The notes below the pieces were generated by a model. That model was given only the letters and a program-made list of their open reading frames with translations. It was not told the DNA's origin and ran no database searches. Positions 29,701 to 30,773 of a stretch of DNA of 30,773 nucleotides are shown in pieces; the stretch's first letter is position 1, and each line of letters starts with the position of its first letter. The translations under genes and the position numbers were made by a program. Origin of the DNA: Baffinella frigidus (Eukaryota; Cryptophyceae; Cryptomonadales; Baffinellaceae); NCBI GenBank assembly GCA_026770585.1, contig MU647769.1, positions 30,300-61,072 on the forward strand. Direction: 5' to 3'.

Positions 29701-30598
29701 CTCGCTCGCTACCTGCGCGAGACCCTTGCCCCACCCCGTTTCAAGGAGCCGTTGCAATTCGTGGACCTGTTGTTTCTGGAAGTTCTTTCGCGCAGAGCGC
29801 ACTCAGCTCCGTGGGGGACAATACACGGCGGCCGTGCTCACTTGCATCAATAAAGGTCTCTCTCCATAGGGGGGCACCTGCGGGGCAGCCTCTGATTCCG
29901 CCCACTGCTGGGCGAGATTTATGAGGTTGCGCGCGCACCCGATGACCTCCGGATCCGACTTCAGGTGCCGGGAGCTGAGGAGGATCTTGTGGAAGTAGGC
30001 AGCGACGGGTTCGAAGATGTCGACCCAGCTTTCTGGCTCCCACTCGTCCTGGGACTGGTGGGAGAAGGTGGAGAAGCCGTCTGTGATGCGTCGCATGGTC
30101 GTGATGTCCTGGTGGGGGCAGAGGGGGTTACTGGGGTTCAACGGAAAGTGGGCGGCTAGCCCAAGTCAATCAAGAGGAAACTGGACTGCGCGTTTCAAGC
30201 CCTCTCGTCAACCCCTTTGGCGAGAGCAACAAGTGATGCCAAGTACAGGGACGCGGGGTGGTGCCGGGAATATTCACCTCGAGGCATTTGATGAGCTTCT
30301 CCTCGAAGCCTGCGCACCCGTTCATTGTCGCGAACACGCTGTTGACCTGCGAGTCCCCACAACGGTTGATTAGACCGAGCAGCTTTCGTACCGGGGCGTT
30401 CACTCAACCGGGCAGATTATGTACCGGAAAAAGCTCCGATTAGTCAAGAGTCGTGCGGGGTCCCTCGTTGACCTCGGTGAGTGTCGACAACACGAAGAGC
30501 CTGTGCGTCACGACGCGGAGGAGCGGGAACCGTCCTGGATGTGTGATGCCTAGAGCAACGGCTAGGACATGTCGTGCAGTTGCAGCAGATGGGTGCAT
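6377..30598 (-). CDS. ZNFX1: ZNFX1-like NFX1-type zinc-finger SF1 helicase, 56-exon spliced gene
   Basis: Spliced gene on the minus strand. The exon model, given in the block entries below, starts at an ATG at 30598-30596 in a GCCACCATG context and ends at TGA 6379-6377. All 55 junctions are in compatible phase; the coding length is 6,306 nt (about 2,101 residues). All introns are GT-AG except one proposed GC-AG. Seen in sequence: Walker A GPPGTGKS, motif II VVEEAAEV, motif III IGDHEQLRP, motif V IDNFQGEES, motif VI NRINVLLSRAQ, a run of CGH-type NFX1 fingers and a C-terminal RZ finger. This is the domain order of animal ZNFX1. Known members bind RNA and act in antiviral sensing (human) or inherited small-RNA silencing (nematode ZNFX-1, fission yeast Hrr1). 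A role in RNA surveillance here is inferred. Weak spots are the donor of exon 49, the acceptor of exon 51 and a probably shortened segment between exons 9 and 10. Confidence 0.93.
7350..11621 (-). CDS. ZNFX1: ZNFX1 exons 44-53: helical C-terminal region
   Basis: Exons: 11520-11621, 10985-11071, 10465-10614, 9879-10121, 9388-9509, about 8910-9003, 8563-8615, 8213-8315, 7862-7972, 7350-7463. Exon 44 (LINLSTLGDHD, IMLPGCKHVY) and exon 46 (GCPDCREPIIGVQRY) match the human segment from the DCSHIF region to the CPICQVPI motif. Exon 47 (AVLNIAKELRKTC), exon 48 (SLAKLLLVNVQLLE) and exon 49 (ELERMLRELEALQ) are amphipathic, probably coiled-coil, helices. Exons 51-53 (EEWARGTRHLEEARRRE, EWAIQRVAQRFYLQ, KSKQLELIAASREQL) continue this. 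The domain is conserved in position but not in sequence. Exon 49's donor (8910 or 8913) and exon 51's acceptor (8315 or 8325) are ambiguous. Exon 50 is supported only by splice sites and phase. Confidence 0.78.
7701..7847. mobile_element. Foldback MITE in intron 52
   Basis: Left arm TCCGGGAACATGTTTA and right arm TAAACATGTCCCCGGA are complementary at 15 of 16 bases, with an internal GGGCC inverted repeat and an AT-rich core unlike the neighbouring DNA. It ends 14 bases after the 5' splice site of exon 52. Confidence 0.8.
9100..9200. mobile_element. Family-2 MITE copy, imperfect
   Basis: Inverted arms CCGACTGCTGACTAA and TTAGTCAGCAGCTGTGG lie in intron 48. They share the TGTTGACTAA core of the family seen at 16495 and 29578, with G substitutions. 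Confidence 0.5.
11799..13983 (-). CDS. ZNFX1: ZNFX1 exons 39-43: NFX1-type zinc-finger block
   Basis: Exons: 13478-13983, 13206-13324, 12603-12822, 12421-12487, 11799-11938. Exon 39 first closes the helicase with LYLIGHIPSLTK (human YCIGNMQML) and then enters the cysteine-rich array with FRLGCGHACPRRC. Further repeats include CEHACPKLC, LPCGHKAKNVAC, MSLSCGHECRGSCG, VFLCGHLCVESC, CAPCIEACVCKC and LSCGHQCPSLCGETC. Spacing follows the NFX1 pattern of closely packed Cys/His pairs that bind zinc in RING-like or RNA-binding modules. The order and number are comparable to human ZNFX1. The introns carry a MITE (intron 40) and an inverted copy of part of exon 39 (intron 42). Confidence 0.94.
12144..12250 (-). 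repeat. Inverted copy of the exon 39/intron 39 junction
   Basis: Read on the minus strand, this block matches plus-strand 13432-13545. It contains the family-2 terminal motif (AGTCAACAGTCG), then GATGCCCGCATCCCGGGACC and CACGTCCACTT. The latter come from the antisense of exon 39 coding sequence. About 90 bases match overall. A second TTGACTGATTTCAG motif follows at 12241. Confidence 0.75.
13047..13204. mobile_element. Family-1-like MITE in intron 40
   Basis: Divergent copy with ends TACATGGGTACCTCGC and TCGAGGTGCCTCTGTA and the internal CCCTAGGGTCCTAGG motif. Its right terminus sits at the 5' splice site of exon 40: the donor GTACAG is made of one host base plus the MITE end. Confidence 0.75.
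14134..14393. repeat. GA-rich microsatellite
   Basis: (GAGAGG)n and (GA)n in intron 38, with two copies of a segment containing CAAGGGTGAAGGTGGT / GAGTGTGGTGAAGGTGGT and CCGTGTGTGAGTT. It runs into the assembly gap. Confidence 0.9.
14394..14668. other. Assembly gap, 275 N
   Basis: A run of undetermined bases inside the GA microsatellite of intron 38. The true length is unknown. Flanking exons 38 and 39 join in phase, so no coding sequence need be missing. Confidence 1.
14669..14720. repeat. AG microsatellite after the gap
   Basis: (AG)n with one AAAC interruption. On the coding strand it is a pyrimidine tract just downstream of exon 38. Confidence 0.9.
14734..17115 (-). CDS. ZNFX1: ZNFX1 exons 33-38: second RecA domain, motifs IV-VI
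   Basis: Exons: 17005-17115, 16213-16349, 15940-16027, 15396-15587, 15225-15296, 14734-14833. Exon 33 (MQRRMRSEIAELIRPIYPTL) matches the QHRMCPEIARLL segment. Exon 34 has MAHNLFFMDHDHKE followed by an acidic/Ser-rich loop. Exon 35 has SEITILTPYNGQLTLLRKL. Exon 36 adds a 64-residue acidic and Gly/Pro-rich insertion that starts VVLDDRDAEE and is longer than in human ZNFX1. Exon 37 has IRLATIDNFQGEESK (motif V), and exon 38 VVIISLVRNNNEGKIGFL and NRINVLLSRAQHG (motif VI with the arginine finger). All helicase residues expected for NTP hydrolysis are present. Intron 38 contains the assembly gap; exon 33 is bracketed by a foldback repeat. Confidence 0.94.
16495..16660. mobile_element. Family-2 MITE, 166 bp
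   Basis: 34-base terminal inverted repeats: AAGCTCTCAAAGAGTCCCAC continuing ...GACTGTTGACTTAA at the left, and its complement with two or three changes at the right. It is in intron 33. Half copies are nearby at 16711-16750. Confidence 0.88.
16777..16904. repeat. Left arm of a foldback repeat around exon 33
   Basis: About 125 bases, starting CAGGTAGGTTGTACCACAAT and ending CATACTCAGCTTTTGCG. It is the reverse complement, with roughly 15 percent mismatch and small gaps, of 17116-17252. Confidence 0.85.
17116..17252. repeat. Right arm of the foldback repeat around exon 33
   Basis: Complement of 16777-16904. It extends up to the 3' splice site of exon 33 (CAACTTTTGCGGCAG on the minus strand), so the acceptor and probably the branch site of intron 32 lie in the repeat. 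Confidence 0.85.
17638..18742 (-). CDS. ZNFX1: ZNFX1 exons 30-32: motifs II and III of the helicase
   Basis: Exons: 18637-18742, 18236-18348, 17638-17768. Exon 30 has LGGASVIGITTTGAA, the conserved segment VVGMTTTGAA of ZNFX1. Exon 31 has KVIVVEEAAEVLEAHILAIL, the Walker B/motif II (EEAA in place of DEAD, as in animal ZNFX1). Its last codon is split, and exon 32 begins with DHEQLRPKPQMY (motif III) and continues through LDISLFERLVRR. Catalytic glutamates and the QLRP motif are intact. The phase 1 junction between exons 31 and 32 rebuilds the glycine of the IGD motif. Intron 31 carries a SINE-like copy starting within 15 bases of its 5' splice site, and a short tandem repeat (17765-17868) lies just before exon 32. 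Confidence 0.95.
17765..17868. repeat. Tandem repeat with AAGGCAACACCTTCGTGTC unit
   Basis: About three degenerate units of a 30-35-base motif in intron 31, immediately before exon 32 and overlapping its acceptor side. Confidence 0.75.
18100..18220 (+). mobile_element. SINE-like element, copy A
   Basis: Body starts TGGAGTTAGAATCCATCCGG and ends AATTATCAATCTCT. It is flanked by an 11-base target-site duplication GGTGTTGGAGG (18089-18099 and 18221-18231), in intron 31. In gene sense the right duplication covers intron bases about 5-15. Confidence 0.9.
18893..22781 (-). CDS. ZNFX1: ZNFX1 exons 21-29: charged helical insertion between motifs Ia and II
   Basis: Exons: 22709-22781, 22425-22505, 22238-22293, 21663-21777, 20921-20984, 20431-20492, 19846-19941, 19519-19587, 18893-19025. 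Exon 22 (VEGLSKALCSKK, NIRERFSQ) and exon 23 (TPQVFWESLFKHVS) match the human region around SPQHWESLM. Exon 24 is acidic (DYNDSEEEDVEVDFEV), matching the acidic stretch of the vertebrate insertion. Exons 25-28 are lineage-specific. Exon 29 (ERRRVKDFIFNVSKEAL) corresponds to the helical stalk before motif II. This region is the 1B/stalk equivalent of UPF1-like helicases and is expected to be variable. Support for exons 25-28 is open frame, splice sites and phase only. An interstitial telomeric array occupies intron 24, a GA microsatellite intron 25 and a SINE-like copy intron 26. Confidence 0.75.
20253..20402 (+). mobile_element. SINE-like element, copy B
   Basis: Same body, flanked by a 34-base imperfect direct repeat (20219-20252 and 20403-20436) containing GGTTGAGCACCAGCAG. 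The right repeat includes the 5' splice site and last codons of exon 26. Confidence 0.85.
20528..20577. repeat. GA microsatellite
   Basis: (GA)n with GGGGG and AAA interruptions in intron 25. Confidence 0.9.
21126..21456 (+). repeat. Interstitial telomeric array (TTTAGGG)n
   Basis: About 330 bases of TTTAGGG units with TTGAGGG, TTAGTG and other variants. The two ends are the more uniform parts. It lies in intron 24 of the helicase gene and reads CCCTAAA on the coding strand. Confidence 0.95.
23004..24712 (-). CDS. ZNFX1: ZNFX1 exons 16-20: first RecA domain with Walker A
   Basis: Exons: 24620-24712, 24183-24268, 23758-23912, 23229-23259 (31 nt), 23004-23051. Exon 16 carries the pre-Walker Q-motif-like segment LDPAQLNAFVAAV. 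Exon 17 holds EVALIQGPPGTGKSYVGTKI, the ATP-binding P-loop. Exon 18 starts with a glycine-rich low-complexity insertion and continues with IVVMCFTNHALDQLLE, the motif Ia region of UPF1-like helicases. The tiny exon 19 encodes IKNVVRVGGG and joins in phase to SKSEKLAAVNL in exon 20, matching VRVGGRSNSE of the human protein. The residues expected for NTP binding are intact, so the ATPase should be functional. The intron 15 sequence shares a duplicated segment with intron 16. Confidence 0.93.
24308..24397 (+). repeat. Duplicated intron segment, copy 1
   Basis: Shares CAGCGCTGGAGAAACGCAAA and the AGAATAGAAC...GAGGGTCCGGG...CCAGG run with 24755-24848. It lies in intron 16 beside the Walker A exon. 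Confidence 0.85.
24755..24848 (+). repeat. Duplicated intron segment, copy 2
   Basis: Direct copy of 24308-24397, with an inserted ATGTTC, in intron 15. The pair brackets exon 16. Confidence 0.85.
24860..28018 (-). CDS. ZNFX1: ZNFX1 exons 8-15: conserved pre-helicase domain
   Basis: Exons: 27958-28018, 27541-27674, 27066-27169, 26740-26844, 26397-26471, 25978-26035, 25082-25241, 24860-24936. Exon 9 contains FRLLREDFMRPLRE, nearly identical to the hallmark segment upstream of the helicase in animal ZNFX1. Exon 10 has MGLVYSVDFD and WKSTKRLQK, exon 11 has GSLVCVS and FASVAVRDEKQL, and exons 11-12 join across an Arg codon. Exon 13 gives ILQTCDSFFSYKP and exon 14 VLEALQTKSE through TMDFTHLL, matching the vertebrate segment that ends in HVLEGLQ and continues to YDFTPLI. 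Exon 8 appears to end at a GC donor. The linker after exon 9 is about 20 residues shorter than in human ZNFX1, so a small exon may have been missed between 27170 and 27540. SINE-like copies lie in introns 8, 11 and 13. Confidence 0.88.
25225..25382 (+). repeat. Duplicated 3' splice site and start of exon 14
   Basis: TCTGCAGCGCCTCGAGTACC at 25225 (real exon 14 start on the minus strand) is repeated as TCTGCAGCGCCTCGAGAACC at 25348, each followed by a CATGG-containing flank, with about 90 unrelated bases between. The second copy would encode VLEALQ followed by unrelated residues. Confidence 0.8.
25838..25965 (+). mobile_element. SINE-like element, copy C
   Basis: Flanked by a perfect 12-base duplication TCTCGGGCGCAC (25826-25837, 25966-25977). 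The right duplication ends exactly at the first base of intron 13 (donor GTGCGC on the minus strand). Confidence 0.92.
26515..26646 (+). mobile_element. SINE-like element, copy D
   Basis: Flanked by TGTCAGCTTTGG (26503-26514) and TGACAGCTTTGG (26647-26658), in intron 11 about 30 bases upstream of the acceptor of exon 12. Confidence 0.88.
27705..27843 (+). mobile_element. SINE-like element, copy E
   Basis: Flanked by TCAAGAGAGG (27695-27704 and 27844-27853), in intron 8 about 20 bases upstream of the acceptor of exon 9. Confidence 0.88.
28170..30598 (-). CDS. ZNFX1: ZNFX1 exons 1-7: helical N-terminal region
   Basis: Exons (high to low): 30473-30598, 30278-30346, 29842-30108, 29713-29766, 29245-29319, 28480-28563, 28170-28244. 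Exon 2 carries VNSVFATMNG and KLIKCLE; exon 3, the largest here, carries MRRITDGF and WVDIFEPVAAYF; exon 5 carries LNKALRYLRG; exon 6 is a charged helix MLEQRREVEHQR. The content is predicted helical and corresponds in position to the armadillo-like N-terminal half of ZNFX1, which is poorly conserved. Exon 7 (RHDNDFQRIADI) begins the better-conserved pre-helicase part (human FRTMPI-type segment). All boundaries are phase 0, with a CAG or AG acceptor and a GT donor. An alternative exon 1 start is an AG acceptor at 30535-30536 instead of the ATG. A possible 21-nt microexon near 28830-28850 (VRKQGRG) was not included. A SINE-like copy interrupts the intron just before exon 6. Confidence 0.75.
28580..28710 (-). 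mobile_element. SINE-like element, copy F
   Basis: The only copy in gene-sense orientation. Flanked by a perfect 19-base duplication CATCTGCCGAGAGAGAGAA (28561-28579, 28711-28729) that spans the 3' splice site of exon 6 (CTCTCTCTCGGCAG, then ATG). Confidence 0.93.
28760..28985 (+). repeat. Direct repeat pair in intron 5
   Basis: GGAACCGGAAATC...CAGTGTCATAAATAACCA at about 28760-28815 recurs as GAAACCGGAACTC...CAGTATCATGAATAACCA at about 28938-28985. Each is preceded by a GAGAGAGAGAAA tract. Confidence 0.6.
29065..29148 (+). repeat. Dispersed repeat, copy 2
   Basis: Matches 1655-1740 with scattered substitutions. It lies in intron 5 of the helicase gene, downstream of exon 5. The ends of the repeat are not defined by visible inverted repeats. 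Confidence 0.7.
29578..29676. mobile_element. Family-2 MITE, 99 bp
   Basis: 22-base terminal repeats GACTCC...TGTTGACTAA on both sides (inverted), differing only in a six-base internal block. It lies in intron 4, about 37 bases past the exon 4 donor. Confidence 0.82.
30437..30466. mobile_element. Family-2 terminal-repeat relic in intron 1
   Basis: ATTAGTCAAGAGTCGTGCGG, then GGTCCC, matches one family-2 terminus. It begins 7 bases downstream of the exon 1 donor. No partner arm was found. Confidence 0.5.
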
Positions 30599-30660
30599 GG
30601 TGGCGTGTGGTGGTGGTGGTGGTGGATGCTTGATGTTGTGTACGAGCAAGTCTTTTGAGT

Positions 30661-30667
30661 TTATATA
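30661..30667 (-). promoter_or_regulatory. TATA-like box upstream of the helicase gene
   Basis: On the minus strand the sequence AATTATATAAAC ends about 63 bases before the proposed ATG at 30598. A TATA box here would place transcription start near 30635 and give a short leader. The leader contains a CCA-rich tract (30600-30625). The ATG itself has a strong Kozak-type context (GCCACCATG). Position and motif support this as the core promoter, but no transcript data exist to confirm it. Confidence 0.5.
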
Positions 30668-30773
30668 ATTCCGGAAACAGCGAGGCTGCGTGTACGTAGT
30701 GGTGCACGCACGTGCAGCGAATGAATAAGCTCGTACGTAATAACCTGTACTACGCGTTGTGTGGTGATCCGGG

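Noticed and set aside
1-30773. CRISPR arrays, bacterial operons, tRNA or rRNA genes
   Set aside because: No regularly spaced repeats with unique spacers, no Shine-Dalgarno-led gene clusters and no recognisable tRNA or rRNA sequence were seen.

Overview
The window looks like nuclear DNA from a repeat-rich, moderately GC-rich eukaryotic microbe, most likely an alga. Protein-coding exons are short and separated by GT-AG introns. Telomere-type repeats are of the TTTAGGG class. MITEs, SINE-like elements and microsatellites fill most introns and intergenic DNA. There is no bacterial-style operon organisation. A cryptophyte-like alga is my best guess, but the lineage cannot be fixed from this sequence alone.

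The dominant feature is one large gene on the minus strand, from about 30.6 kb down to 6.38 kb. It encodes a ZNFX1-type protein (NFX1-type zinc-finger-containing SF1 helicase). I could rebuild it as 56 exons whose phases agree across every junction, giving about 2,100 residues (human ZNFX1 has about 1,900). Going from 30.6 kb downward, the order is: TATA-like box and Kozak start; helical N-terminal region; conserved pre-helicase domain; first RecA domain (Walker A GPPGTGKS at about 24.2 kb); a charged insertion region; motif II VVEEAAEV and motif III IGDHEQLRP; second RecA domain with motifs V (IDNFQGEES) and VI (NRINVLLSRAQ); a block of cysteine-rich NFX1-type fingers (13.98-11.8 kb); a helical C-terminal region; and a terminal RZ-type finger ending in a TGA stop at 6377-6379.

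On the plus strand, at 3.4-4.95 kb, are exons of a C2H2 zinc-finger gene, including degenerate partial copies. It ends at 4947, so it is convergent with the helicase gene. The intergenic stretch between them and the first 3 kb hold MITEs, telomere-like tracts and microsatellites. I recognise no gene in 1-3300.

The most unusual aspect is how mobile DNA sits relative to splice junctions. Six copies of a roughly 120-140 bp SINE-like element, each with its own target-site duplication, lie in introns of this one gene. Four of them touch or overlap a splice site and duplicate splice-site or immediately adjacent intron sequence in the target-site duplication. A separate MITE family supplies part of a 5' splice site in one intron. 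A foldback repeat brackets one helicase exon, and fragments of exons are duplicated with their splice sites. Together these suggest insertion that is targeted to, or tolerated at, exon-intron borders (introner-like behaviour). A 330-bp interstitial telomeric array sits in another intron, and a 275-base assembly gap lies in a GA microsatellite inside intron 38.
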